Source: DASZUK01 sp035547695 (GTDB lineage: Bacteria; Actinomycetota; Acidimicrobiia; Acidimicrobiales; RAAP-2). Taken from it: a stretch of DNA of 64,000 nucleotides. The stretch lies in NCBI GenBank assembly GCA_035547695.1, contig DASZUK010000029.1, positions 22,718 through 86,717 on the forward strand, written 5' to 3'. Below the pieces are notes generated by a model. That model ran no database searches and was not told where the DNA came from. It saw nothing but the letters and a program-made list of their open reading frames with translations. Made by a program: the position numbers and the translations under genes. Numbering within the stretch: the stretch's first letter is position 1; each line of letters begins with the position of its first letter. Shown here in pieces: positions 33,110 to 43,500 of the stretch.

Positions 33110-33116
33110 GCCGGCC

Positions 33117-36100
33117 ATGCGGTTCGTCGCCGACCTGCACATCCACTCGAAGCACTCCCGGGCCTGCAGCAAGGACTGCGACCTGGAGCACCTGGCGTGG
33201 TGGGCGGGGCACAAGGGGATCGCGGTGGTGGGGACGGGGGACTTCACCCACCCGGGGTGGATGGAGGAGCTGCGGGCGAAGCTGCGGCCGGCGGAGCCGG
33301 GGCTGTTCCGGCTGGCGGCGGAGGTGGAGCAGGGCATCTGGGACCGGCTGCCGCCGGCCTGCCGGACGCCGGTGCGGTTCATGCTGTCGTCGGAGATCTC
33401 GACCATCTACAAGCGGGACGACCGGACCCGGAAGGTGCACCACCTGCTGTACGCGCCGGACTTCGAGGCGGTGGACCGCATCAGCACCCGGCTGGCCCGG
33501 ATCGGCAACCTGGCGGCGGACGGGCGGCCGATCCTGGGGCTGGACTCCAGGGACCTGCTGGAGATCACGCTGGAGAGCGGGGAGGACAGCTACCTGGTGC
33601 CGGCCCACGCCTGGACGCCGTGGTTCGCGGTGCTGGGGTCGCAGTCGGGGTTCGACGCGGTGGACGACTGCTACGGGGACCTGGCCGAGCAGGTGTTCGC
33701 GGTGGAGACCGGGCTGTCGTCGGACCCGGAGATGAACTGGCGGGTGTCGTCGCTGGACCGGTTCCGGCTGGTCAGCAACTCGGACGCCCACTCGCCGCCG
33801 ATGCTGGGCCGGGAGGCCACGGTGTTCGGGACCGACGTGGACTACTTCGCCATGCGGGACGCCCTGCGGACCGGGGAGGGGTTCGGGGGGACGGTGGAGT
33901 TCTTCCCGGAGGAGGGCAAGTACCACCTGGACGGCCACCGGGCCTGCGGGGTGCGGACGGCGCCGGAGGAGACGCGGGAGCTGGGCGGCCGGTGCCCGGC
34001 CTGCGGGAGGCCGCTGACGGTGGGGGTGCTGCACCGGGTGGACGCCCTGGCGGACCGGCCGGCGGACTATCGGCCGGCGGTCCCGGACGAGTTCCGGTCG
34101 CTGGTGCCGCTGCCGGAGATCGTGGGCGAGATCATGGGGAAGGGCCCGAAGACCAAGACGGTGACCGCCAAGGTGTCGGACCTGGTGGGCCGGCTGGGGC
34201 CGGAGCTGGCCATCCTGAACGACGTGCCCCTGGACGAGGTGGCGGCGGTGGGGTCCGAGGTGCTGGTGGAGGCCCTGGACCGGCTGCGGCGGGGCCAGGT
34301 GGTCCGGGAGGCCGGGTTCGACGGGGAGTACGGCACCATCCGGCTGTTCACCCCGGAGGAGCTGGCGGCGCCGGGAGGCGCGCAGACCCTGTTCGCGATG
34401 CCCGGGCCGGCCTCGGCGGCGCTTGGGCGACGCCGGCCGACGTCGGCGGGGCCGAAGGACGCGGCCCCCGCCCTCACGGGGCTGCCGGGGACGGAGGTAG
34501 GACCCGATGGGGTGGCCGAGCGGGCGGCGCCGGACCCGGCGGTGGCGGACCTGGCGACGGCGGCCACCGACACCACGGCCGCCGACACCGCGGCTACCGA
34601 CACCGCGGCTACCGACACCGCGGCCGCCCGGTCCGCAGCACCGGACCCGGGCCCGGCCGACGCCGTCCTGGACGGCCTGGACGCCGACCAGCGGGCGGTG
34701 ATCTGTGCCGACGGCGGCCCGCTGCTGGTGGTGGCCGGGCCGGGCACGGGGAAGACCCGGGTGCTGTCCCGGGTGCTGGCCCATCGGGTGGCCGTCGGCG
34801 GGGTGCCGCCGGAGCGGTGCCTGGCGGTCACCTTCACGCGGCGGGCGGCCACCGAGCTGGCGGGCCGCCTGGGGGAGCTGGCGCCGGGACTGGCGGACCG
34901 GATGACGGTGGCCACCTTCCACCGGCTGGGGCTGCAACTGCTCCGGGAGCACGGCGCAGGGTTGGGCCTGGGGGAGCAGGTTCGGGTGGTGGCCGAGCCG
35001 GCCCGCCTGGACCTGCTGGCCGAGCTGGGTGGCTGCGGGCCTGCCGAGGCCGCCCGGCTGGCGGCCCGGGTGGGTGCGGCCAAGCGGGCCGGTCCCACCG
35101 CCGACCCCGCCGGCCCTGCCGACGGCGCCGGTGGTGACGGGGCCGGTGGTGACGGGGCCGGTGGCGACGGGGCCGACGGCGACGGGACCGGTGGCGACGG
35201 GGTCGATCCGGCCCTGGCCGACCTGGTGGGCCGGTACGACGGGGCCCTCCGGGCGGGCGGGCTGGTGGACTTCGACGACCTGCTGGTGCTGCCGGTCCGG
35301 TTGCTGCAGTCCGATCCGGTGCTGGCGGAGCGGTTGCGGGACCGGTGGACGGAGGTGTGCGTCGACGAGTACCAGGACGTGGACGGCCTGCAGTACCGGC
35401 TGCTACGGCTGCTGACCCGGCCGGACGGCAACGTCTGCGCCATCGGGGACCCGGACCAGGCCATCTACGGGTTCCGGGGAGGGGACGTGGGGTACTTCCT
35501 GCGGTTCCGGCAGGACTTCCCGACGGCCCGGGTGGTGCGGCTGACCCGCAGCTACCGGTCCACGCCGACGGTGGTCCGGGCCGCCCTGCAGGCGGTGGCC
35601 CCGGGCACCCTGGTGCCGGACCGGGTGCTGACGTCCGCCCGGACCGGCGGGGACGGGGACCCGGTGGTGGTGCACCGGGTGGCGGACCCGCAGGAAGAGG
35701 CGGAGGTGGTGGCCGACACGGTGGAACGGTTGCTGGGCGGGTCGTCGCTGCTGGCCCTGGACCGGGGGGCGGCGGACGGCAGCACCCGGCCCCGGCTGTC
35801 GTTCGCCGATTTCGCGGTGCTGTGCCGTACCCGGTCGCAGGCGGCGCCGTTGGCCGAGGCCCTGGGCCGCCGTGGCTTCCCGGTGCAGGTGCGATCCCAC
35901 GAGCGGCTGGTGGACCGGCCGGAGGTCCGGGCCGTCCTGGCCGTCCTCGACGGCGGGGGCGGCACCGACCGCAGCACGGACCGCAGCACCGGCCGCGGCA
36001 CCGGCCGGAGCGCGACGGTGGCCGACCGGCTGGCGGCCGCGGTGCAGGCCGTCGCCGGTGGCAGCGGCGGGCCGGGTCCGGACGGGGTGGCGGACGGGGT

Positions 36101-36641
36101 GGCGGACGGGGTGGCAGCCGGCGTGGCGGCCGGCGTGGCCGCGGACGGCGGGCCGGGCGACGGCGCCACGGTGCCGCGGACGGCGGCGCTGGTGGCCGGG
36201 GAGCTGCTGGCCCCGCTGGCGTCGGCCTGCGGGTCGGACCTGGACCGGTTCCTGACGGAGTTGGAGCTGGGCCTGGAAGTGGACGCCTGGGACCCCCGGG
36301 CGGACCGGATCTCGCTGCTGACGCTGCACGCGGCGAAGGGGCTGGAGTTCCCGGTGGTGTTCGTGGTGGGCTGCGAGGACGGCCTGCTGCCGTTCCGGCC
36401 GTCCCCGTCCGGGCCGACCGACCTGGCCGAGGAGCGCCGGCTGCTGTTCGTGGGGATGACCAGGGCGGTGGACCGCCTGGTGCTGACGTCGGCCGTCCGG
36501 CGGCACCGGTGGGGCCGGGTCAGGGAGCTGGGGCCGTCGCCGTTCCTGGCCGACGTGGACCGGTCCCTCGTGGAGCACCGGGCCGGGCCGGTGGACGGCC
36601 GGGCCCGGCGGCCGGCCCACCGCCAGTTGCGGCTGCTGTGA
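33117..36641 (+). CDS. EndoQ-like PHP nuclease fused to UvrD/Rep-type helicase
   Basis: Protein of 1174 residues with two enzymes. The N-terminal part (about 1-420) is an EndoQ/TIGR00375-type PHP domain: FVADLHIHSKHSRACSKDC, GIAVVGTGDFTHPGW, MLSSEISTIYKR, VPAHAWTPWFAVLGS, LVSNSDAHSP, and a zinc site CGVRTA...CPACGRP. After an Ala/Thr/Asp-rich linker (about 450-520) comes an SF1A helicase: VVAGPGTGKTRV (Walker A), TFTRRAATELAGR, CVDEYQDVDGLQY (Walker B), IGDPDQAIYGFRGG, LTRSYRST, LLTLHAAKGLEFPVVFVVG and FVGMTRA. EndoQ nicks DNA 5' to deaminated bases, and the helicase could displace the nicked strand. Two further low-complexity insertions (Gly/Asp and Asp/Gly/Val repeats) interrupt the helicase part. 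The ATG is 7 nt after vapC. Confidence 0.9.
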   Translation: MRFVADLHIHSKHSRACSKDCDLEHLAWWAGHKGIAVVGTGDFTHPGWMEELRAKLRPAEPGLFRLAAEVEQGIWDRLPPACRTPVRFMLSSEISTIYKRDDRTRKVHHLLYAPDFEAVDRISTRLARIGNLAADGRPILGLDSRDLLEITLESGEDSYLVPAHAWTPWFAVLGSQSGFDAVDDCYGDLAEQVFAVETGLSSDPEMNWRVSSLDRFRLVSNSDAHSPPMLGREATVFGTDVDYFAMRDALRTGEGFGGTVEFFPEEGKYHLDGHRACGVRTAPEETRELGGRCPACGRPLTVGVLHRVDALADRPADYRPAVPDEFRSLVPLPEIVGEIMGKGPKTKTVTAKVSDLVGRLGPELAILNDVPLDEVAAVGSEVLVEALDRLRRGQVVREAGFDGEYGTIRLFTPEELAAPGGAQTLFAMPGPASAALGRRRPTSAGPKDAAPALTGLPGTEVGPDGVAERAAPDPAVADLATAATDTTAADTAATDTAATDTAAARSAAPDPGPADAVLDGLDADQRAVICADGGPLLVVAGPGTGKTRVLSRVLAHRVAVGGVPPERCLAVTFTRRAATELAGRLGELAPGLADRMTVATFHRLGLQLLREHGAGLGLGEQVRVVAEPARLDLLAELGGCGPAEAARLAARVGAAKRAGPTADPAGPADGAGGDGAGGDGAGGDGADGDGTGGDGVDPALADLVGRYDGALRAGGLVDFDDLLVLPVRLLQSDPVLAERLRDRWTEVCVDEYQDVDGLQYRLLRLLTRPDGNVCAIGDPDQAIYGFRGGDVGYFLRFRQDFPTARVVRLTRSYRSTPTVVRAALQAVAPGTLVPDRVLTSARTGGDGDPVVVHRVADPQEEAEVVADTVERLLGGSSLLALDRGAADGSTRPRLSFADFAVLCRTRSQAAPLAEALGRRGFPVQVRSHERLVDRPEVRAVLAVLDGGGGTDRSTDRSTGRGTGRSATVADRLAAAVQAVAGGSGGPGPDGVADGVADGVAAGVAAGVAADGGPGDGATVPRTAALVAGELLAPLASACGSDLDRFLTELELGLEVDAWDPRADRISLLTLHAAKGLEFPVVFVVGCEDGLLPFRPSPSGPTDLAEERRLLFVGMTRAVDRLVLTSAVRRHRWGRVRELGPSPFLADVDRSLVEHRAGPVDGRARRPAHRQLRLL

Positions 36642-36690
36642 CCTCCGGCGACGGCACCGGCCGGCCGGGGCGGCGGGACTGGTGGGCCGG

Positions 36691-36720
36691 TTACCGATGC
36701 GCAGGGGGGACGCATAGCAT
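36691..36720 (+). promoter_or_regulatory. ftsH promoter
   Basis: TTACCG (36691-36696), an 18-bp spacer and TAGCAT (36715-36720) precede GTG 36727 by 6 nt, which predicts a leaderless transcript. The same TAGCAT-6nt-start arrangement occurs at vapB. Confidence 0.45.
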
Positions 36721-36726
36721 GGTGTG

Positions 36727-39000
36727 GTGAGCCCACAACGGCCCGATCCCACCCCGCCACGACCGCCCGCGCCCGGGTCGGGGTCCGGTTCGTCGGGCGG
36801 CGACCAGAGCTGGCGGTGGATCTGGGTTGCCCTGATCGTGGCCGTGCTGGCGGTGCTCATCATCCCGTCGCTGCTGCCGCACTCGTCGGCGAAGTCGCTC
36901 AGCTACTCCCAGTACATGACCGACGTCGGCGGCAGCAAGGTGGTGACAGCCAACATCGACAACACGTCGGGGGTCATCACCGGCAAGTTGAAGACAGGGA
37001 CGTCCTTCACCGTCAACGGGCCCAACCCGGTGATCTCGTCGGACGTGAAGGAGATGCAGAACGACGGGGTCAAGGTGACCTTCTCGACCCCCAGCGACCT
37101 GCTGGGGTCGGTGCTGCCCTGGGTGTTCTTCATCGGCATCGCGGTGATCCTGATGGTGTTCATCAGCCGGCAGGCCCGGGGGCAGATGTCCGGGATCATG
37201 TCCATCGGCCGGTCCAAGGCGCGCCTGTTCAGCGCCGACCGGCCGTCCACCACCTTCGATGACGTGGCCGGCTACACCGGGGTCAAGCAGGAGATCAGCG
37301 AGGTGGTCGACTTCTTGAAGACGCCCGGCCGGTTCAAGGAGATCGGGGCCAAGATCCCGAAGGGGGTCCTGCTGGTGGGGCCGCCGGGGACCGGGAAGAC
37401 CCTGCTGGCCCGGGCGGTGGCCGGGGAGGCCGGGGTGCCGTTCCTGTCGGTGAGCGGGTCCGACTTCATGGAGATGTTCGTGGGCGTCGGCGCCAGCCGG
37501 GTCCGCGACCTGTTCCAGACCGCCCGGAAGCAGGCGCCGGCGATCATCTTCGTGGACGAGATCGACTCCATCGGCCGCAAGCGGGGCGCCGGGCTGGGCG
37601 GGGGCCACGACGAGCGGGAACAGACCCTGAACCAGATGCTGAACGAGATGGACGGGTTCGACCCCACCGAGGGGGTGGTGGTCATCGCCGCCACCAACCG
37701 GCCGGACATCCTGGACCCCGCCCTGCTGCGCCCGGGCCGGTTCGACCGCCAGATCGTGGTGCCGCTGCCGGACCTGGAGGAGCGGCTGCCGATCCTGCAG
37801 GTGCACACCAAGGGCAAGCGGGTGGCGCCGGACGTGGACCTGGAGCTGGTGGCCCGGGGCACCCCGGGCATGAGCGGGGCGGACCTGGCCAACCTGGTGA
37901 ACGAGGCCGCCCTGCACGCCGTCCGGCGGGGAAGCCCGGCCATCACGATGGCCGACTTCGAGTCGTCCCGTGACCGGGTGCTGATGGGCCAGCGGCGGGA
38001 CAGCCTGGTGCTGTCCGACGACGAGAAGGAGCGGGTGGCCTACCACGAGGGCGGGCACGCCGTGCTGGCCTACGTGCTGGAGCACGCCGACCCGGTGCAC
38101 AAGGTCACCATCCTGCCCACCGGCATGGCCCTGGGCGTCACCATGCAGTTGCCCATGGAAGAGCGGCACATCCACCCCCGGGTGGCCATCGAGGACTCCC
38201 TGTGCGTCCGCATGGGTGGCCGGGTGGCCGAGCTGATCATCTACGGGGACCTGTCCACCGGGGCCGCCAACGACCTGGTCGGCAACACCGAGCTGGCCCG
38301 CAAGATGGTCCGCGAGTGGGGGATGAGCGAGGAGATCGGCCCGATGGCCTGGGGGTCCCAGGGCCAGGTGTTCCTGGGCGAGGACCTGATGCACACCCGG
38401 GACTACTCCGAGGACACCAGCCGGGTCATCGACGACGAGGTCGAGCGCATCCTGCGGGCCCAGGAGGAGCGGGCCATGGAGGTGCTGACCCGGCACCGCG
38501 GCGGCCTGGACGCCGTCGCCAGGGCGCTGCTGGAGCAGGAGAGCGTCGACGGGCAGGAGGTCGGCCGGCTGGTCGACGAGGCCTACGGCCGGCCGGTCCA
38601 CCAGAACGGGATCAAGGCCGTCCCGCACTTCAACGCCAACGGCAACGGTCACGGCGGCAACGGCAGCAACGGCTCGGCGCCGGTCCCGGCGGCAACGCCT
38701 GCCGGTGCGGGCGCCGGGGCGGCGGCCAAAGGGGGCCCGGCGGGGCAGGCGCAGCCGGCCCACCCGCCGGCCGGCCAGTCGCCGCACCACGACACCGGGG
38801 GTTGGCCGCCGCCGCAGTGGCCGCCGCCGAACCCACCGAACCCGGCGAACCCAGCGGCCCAGCCGAACCCGGCGGCCCAGCCGGGGCACTGGCCGCCGCC
38901 GCAGTGGCCGCCGCCGTCGTCGTCCCAGCCGCCGCCGTGGCCGTCGGACCCGCCGCCCGGGCCCTCCGGGGACCAGGGTTCGCCGGGTCCCACCCGCTGA
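36727..39000 (+). CDS. ftsH: ATP-dependent zinc metalloprotease FtsH
   Basis: Membrane AAA+ protease of about 757 residues that degrades damaged and regulatory membrane proteins. Two membrane segments (IWVALIVAVLAVLIIPSLL and VLPWVFFIGIAVILMVFI) flank the small outer domain. The AAA part has GPPGTGKTLLARAVAGE, the pore loop FVGVGASRVRDLF, Walker B IIFVDEIDSIG and the second region of homology TNRPDILDPALLRPGRFDRQ. The zinc site is HEGGH with a downstream Asp ligand in the LSTGAANDL region. The C-terminal 130 residues are Asn/Gly then Pro/Trp-rich (WPPPQWPPP repeats), longer than usual. GTG 36724 or 36727 are both possible; 36727 fits the promoter. Confidence 0.95.
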   Translation: MSPQRPDPTPPRPPAPGSGSGSSGGDQSWRWIWVALIVAVLAVLIIPSLLPHSSAKSLSYSQYMTDVGGSKVVTANIDNTSGVITGKLKTGTSFTVNGPNPVISSDVKEMQNDGVKVTFSTPSDLLGSVLPWVFFIGIAVILMVFISRQARGQMSGIMSIGRSKARLFSADRPSTTFDDVAGYTGVKQEISEVVDFLKTPGRFKEIGAKIPKGVLLVGPPGTGKTLLARAVAGEAGVPFLSVSGSDFMEMFVGVGASRVRDLFQTARKQAPAIIFVDEIDSIGRKRGAGLGGGHDEREQTLNQMLNEMDGFDPTEGVVVIAATNRPDILDPALLRPGRFDRQIVVPLPDLEERLPILQVHTKGKRVAPDVDLELVARGTPGMSGADLANLVNEAALHAVRRGSPAITMADFESSRDRVLMGQRRDSLVLSDDEKERVAYHEGGHAVLAYVLEHADPVHKVTILPTGMALGVTMQLPMEERHIHPRVAIEDSLCVRMGGRVAELIIYGDLSTGAANDLVGNTELARKMVREWGMSEEIGPMAWGSQGQVFLGEDLMHTRDYSEDTSRVIDDEVERILRAQEERAMEVLTRHRGGLDAVARALLEQESVDGQEVGRLVDEAYGRPVHQNGIKAVPHFNANGNGHGGNGSNGSAPVPAATPAGAGAGAAAKGGPAGQAQPAHPPAGQSPHHDTGGWPPPQWPPPNPPNPANPAAQPNPAAQPGHWPPPQWPPPSSSQPPPWPSDPPPGPSGDQGSPGPTR

Positions 39001-39024
39001 CCGCCGGCGGCACCGCGCCGAGCC

Positions 39025-40536
39025 CTATTTCTGGGGCACCCCGGCCACGGCCACCGCCCCGGGCAGGCCGGCGGGGACGTCGTCCTCCATCACCGCCAGC
39101 GGCCCGGTGGCCCGGACCAGCAACGGGTCGGTGCCGGCACCGGCCATGACGTCTGTCTCGATGACCGTGAACACGTCCGGGGGGACCCGGAGCACCGGGG
39201 CCCCGGCCAGCCGTCGAGGGCCGTCCGGGGTGAGCCGGTAGACGGTGACGGTGACGGTGCGGGCGCCGACGTTCTGCAGGTCGAGGGCCAGGGCGCCGAC
39301 GCCGGCGACCGGCGGTGTCATGGCCCCCTGCGGGCTGGGCACCACCCAGCGGGTGGACGCCGTGGTGGCCGGCCCGGCGACGGCGGGGACGGTCCCCCAC
39401 TGCGGCACGGCCCCGGCCGGCGACGACTGGACGGTGCGGTCCACCACCACGCCGGGGCCGCCGGAGGCGGTGACGGTGGTGGCGTATGTGGTGTTGGCCG
39501 GGACCCTGGCGACGCCGCTGAGGCCGAGGGTCCACGACGAGTCGGCCGGGACCGACTTGGTGAACGGGGCCACCGGGCCGGACTTGAGCTGCACCCGCAC
39601 CGTGACCCGCTGGGCCACCTTGGCGGGGTTCAAGATGGTGACCGCGGCCGCGCCACCGGTGACGTCGACGGTCCTCGGCAGGTACCACCGGCGGGCCGGG
39701 GCCGGGGTGCCGAGGCGGAGGGACAGGCCGGACACCCCGTTGACCACGTGCTCCTGCAGCTCCGACGCCACCACCCGGCCGGACCGGGCCGCGGCGATGG
39801 TGCCGACGGACCGCTGGTCCTGCACGTAGGCGGCCACCCCGGCCACCCGGACCTGGCCGGGCGGCACCAGGATGCCCTGGAACGGCTCCGGTTCGGAGAG
39901 GCCGGCCGGGGTGACGAAGGACAGGTCGACCACCGCGGCGGTGCTGCCGGGGTTGTAGAGCGCCACGTAGGGGGTGTCGCCGTCGGTGGTGGCCCCGGAG
40001 GCGAAGTACCAGCTTGCCGCGGTCGACGTCGAGCAGGGGGCCTGGGACCACCCGGCGGAGCCGCCGACGACCTCGCTGACGGTGACCCCGCCACCGTCCA
40101 GTTGCACCCGGCTGGCCAGCCAGGCCCCCTGCTGGATGGTGGCCGGGGACACGGCGACCTGGCCGCCGGCCGGCACGGTGACCGGCTTCGTCGCCGCCGA
40201 CCCGGTGGAGTTGACCACGGTGACGGCGCCGTCGACGGCGGCCCGGCCGGCGTTGGCCAGGTACAGGGTGGGATTGGCGATGCCGCCGGTTGTGCCGCTG
40301 CCTCCCGGGCAGAACCAGGTGGACGACTGGGCCCCGGACGGCGCGGCCACCGACGCCGCGGCCGACGACGCCGGGGCGGCGACCGGTGCCGGGGCGCTGA
40401 CGGCGCGGTCGATCAGGCCGGCACCGACCAGGGCGACCAGGACCACCAGGACCACCGGCAGCCGCCACACCGGTGGCCCGGCGTCGGCGCCGGGCCGGGC
40501 CGGACGGCCACGGCCGTGGCGGGGAGCCGGCGTCAC
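39025..40536 (-). CDS. Secreted DUF5719-like protein
   Basis: Protein of 503 residues with a signal or anchor segment (LPVVLVVLVALVGAGLIDRA) after a short basic leader, then a beta-rich extracytoplasmic region with recurring immunoglobulin-like strands: TLYLANAGRAAVDGAVTVVN, YVALYNPGSTAAVVDLSFV, AVTILNPAKVAQRVTVRVQ. It resembles DUF5719-type proteins that accompany large membrane glycosyltransferases in actinobacteria. The GTG start at 40536 overlaps the stop of the GT2 gene (GTGA), so the two are translationally coupled and probably act together at the envelope. No catalytic motif is evident. Confidence 0.78.
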   Translation of the reverse strand: MTPAPRHGRGRPARPGADAGPPVWRLPVVLVVLVALVGAGLIDRAVSAPAPVAAPASSAAASVAAPSGAQSSTWFCPGGSGTTGGIANPTLYLANAGRAAVDGAVTVVNSTGSAATKPVTVPAGGQVAVSPATIQQGAWLASRVQLDGGGVTVSEVVGGSAGWSQAPCSTSTAASWYFASGATTDGDTPYVALYNPGSTAAVVDLSFVTPAGLSEPEPFQGILVPPGQVRVAGVAAYVQDQRSVGTIAAARSGRVVASELQEHVVNGVSGLSLRLGTPAPARRWYLPRTVDVTGGAAAVTILNPAKVAQRVTVRVQLKSGPVAPFTKSVPADSSWTLGLSGVARVPANTTYATTVTASGGPGVVVDRTVQSSPAGAVPQWGTVPAVAGPATTASTRWVVPSPQGAMTPPVAGVGALALDLQNVGARTVTVTVYRLTPDGPRRLAGAPVLRVPPDVFTVIETDVMAGAGTDPLLVRATGPLAVMEDDVPAGLPGAVAVAGVPQK

Positions 40537-43500
40537 GGGGCCGCCGCCCCGTGGCGGCGCCGGCCGGCCCGGCGGTGCCGGAACCGGTGCAGGAGCGGCC
40601 CCCACCACCAGTCCAGCCACCGGCGGCGGCCCAGCAGGGCGCCGGCCACGGCCACCCACAGCAGCAGCTCCAGCACCCCCCCGACGGTCGGCAGCACGGA
40701 GCCGTCGAAGGCGAGGGTGGCCCGGCCGGCCGGGGTCCCGCCGTACTGGGCGGCCCACCCGAAGGCGGCCGACTGCGGCACCGCCCGGCCGTCGACCGCC
40801 AGGTGCCACCGACCGGCCGGGGCGTAGGCGGCGTAGGTGGTCCCGGCCCCGACCGGCCCGGCGTACGACGACGACCCCGGCACCCCCGGCAGGGCGGGGT
40901 GCCACCCGGACACGTCGGCCGTCGACGGCCACCGCCCGGCCGCCGCCACCGGCTGCCCGGACCGTTGCGCCCGCTCCGGCACGTACGCGGTGTTCTCGAA
41001 CACGGTGTACCCGCTGCCGCTGCTGGGCACCGGCAGCAGGTCGCCCTGGTCCATCAGGGCGACGACCAGGTCGGCCGGGGCCGGGAACGCCTGCGGCCGC
41101 TGCATCCCGTCGATGACCGGGGCCACGGTGTCGACCACCACCACGTACCGCACGGCCGCCGGGGCCAGGAGCTGCCCCAGCTCCGTGGTCCGGCCCTTCC
41201 GGGCCAACTGCACCGCGTCGGCCAACTGCGACGCCGGGCCCGCCGACGCCGGCGACCACAGGTCGACGGCGTCGGCCACCCCGCTCTCCGAGGTGGCGTA
41301 GGCCAGGCCCGGCGACATGGACCAACCCCCGGTGGGCAACGCCCGGGGGTCCCCCAGCCACAACACCCGGTAGGAAGCCGTCGGGGTCGTGCCAGCCGGG
41401 GACAGGAACGACAGGGCGTCGCCGTAGCCGCTGGCCGGCAGCCCCCAGCGGCCGTCCCCGGCGGCGGCCACCACCGGCAGCAGGCCGACCGCCGCCGCCA
41501 TGACCCCGGCGGCGGCCAGGAGCTGCCGCCAACCGAACCGGTAGCCGGACAGGTCGACCTCCAGGGCGGCCACGGCCAGGCCGACCCCGCAGGCCACGGC
41601 GACCGCGGCCGGGGCCAGCAGCACGTCGACCGACGGGGCGAACGGCGCCGTCCACCCCCGGGCCACCACCATGGCCAGCACCCAACTGGCGCAGGCCACC
41701 ACCCAGAGCCGGCCGGCCCAGGCCAGCCGTTCCCGACGGGCCAGCAGCAGCGGGACCAGGGCGGCGGCCAGCAGTAGCCAGCTCAGGGCGGAGCCGCCGG
41801 TGGGACCGACGTCGAAGCGCAGCAGCTCGGACCATCCCGGGGCCGACGACGGCGAGCCGGCCAGCCCGAACACCGACACGGCGGACCGGCCGGCCAGCAC
41901 GGTGCCGACCACCCACGGCGCCGACAGCACCGCGGCCACCACCGTGGACCCCAGCGCCACCCACAGGGCCCGCAAAGTGACGCCGCGCTGGCCGACGAGC
42001 AGGGACCCCGCCACCATCCCGGCCCCGCAGAGCACCACCACCACCGCGACGGCCGGGGCGAAGGCCACGGCCACCCCCTCCAGCACCCCCAGGGCCACCA
42101 CCTGGCCGGCGACGGTCCCCCGCCAGCCGGCGGTGGCGGGCGGTGGGGCGAACGGTTCCAGGCGGGACGCCCGGGCCAGCCGGGCCAGGACCCAGGGCAC
42201 GGCGGCATAGGCCACCAGCCCGTCCCACCGCCCCCGGGCCAGGGCGTCGTACGGCAGGGCCAGCCCGAGGTAGGCGACGGCGGCGATGATGCGGGCCCGG
42301 GGGGAGGCCAGGGGCTTCAGCAGCCGGGACACCCCCCAGGCGCCGACCGGGACGCAGCCCAGGACCAGCACCTTCTGCAGCAGGCCCATGCCGCCGAACA
42401 GCACGGTGCCGAGCACGCCGAGGACCCCGAACGCCGGGCTGGCCGGCGCCGTGGTGCCCACCCCCGGCGACTGCCAGCCGGCCAGCAGGTGGTGCCAGGT
42501 GCCGGACCAGCCGAGCAGGGGCAGGAACTGCCCCACCAGCGGCAGCCCCCCGGCCACCAGGTCACGGGTGCCCACGATCAGCACCACGGCCGCCAGCACC
42601 CACACCACCAGCCGGGACCGGCGGGACGTCAGCACCGGACGGCGGCGACGGCGGCCGAACCGGTCCCGGCCGGACCGGTGGCCGAGGTCGTCCAGGTCGT
42701 CGAAGTCGGTGTCCTCGGAGAACGCCAGGCCGACGCTGCCGGTGAGCACCGGCTCGTCGTCGGCCGGCTCCGCTTCCCCGGTCGCCGGGAGGCGGCCGTG
42801 GGCGACGTCGAACCCCTGGTGGGCCAGCCGGGACAGGTAGGTGGACAGCCGGGTGCTGCCCCGCACCTGCAGCCGCCGGACCTCCCGGTCCGGGAGCACC
42901 CGGTGCGCCCGGACCTGCTGGCGCATCTGCCGCAGCTCGCCGAGCCGCCGCAGGTTCCACCACCAGGCGGCCGCCACCGCCCGGGCCCTGGTCCGGTCGG
43001 CCACCACCAGGGCCACCACCAGCTCGCCGGCGGCCAGGAGCGCCGCCTGCGGGACCACCCGGACCAGGTGGAACAGGGTGTAGCACTTCAACACCGCCCG
43101 CAGCTCGTGGCGGCGCTGCAGCACCTGCAGCGGCTCGCCCGGGGGGGGCGGCGGCCGGAGCTCCCCGGCCATGGCCTCCAGGTGGCGCACCCGGGCGTCG
43201 GGGGCGACGACCACCCGGGCCCCGGCGACCTGGGCCCGCCAGGACAGGTCCAGGTCCTCCCCCATGGCCGGGATGCCGGCGTCGTAGCCGCCCAGCTCCG
43301 CGAACAGGTCGGCCCGGACCAGGGTGAAGCCGCCGGGGGCCACGAACACGTCGCGGACCGCGTCGTGCTGGCCGTGGTCGACCTCGCCGGCCTGGACCCG
43401 TTCGACCACCGCGCCGGTCTTGTCGGCGTTCATGCCGACGTGCAGCAGGACCGACGGGTCGTCCCAGCGGACCATCTTGGGGCAGACCACCCCGGCGTTG

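Noticed and set aside
34560..34625. Short tandem repeats (gacaccgcggctacc units) resembling an array
   Set aside because: They are in-frame codons of the Ala/Thr/Asp linker between nuclease and helicase; no spacers, so not CRISPR.
31614..34952. 1112-codon minus-strand frame
   Set aside because: It is antisense to VapBC and the nuclease-helicase and out of frame with the CPBP gene; Arg/Pro/Gly-rich with no domain.
35120..35215. ggtgacggggccggt repeats
   Set aside because: These encode a Gly/Asp-rich insertion in the helicase and keep the reading frame; treated as a linker, not a mobile repeat.
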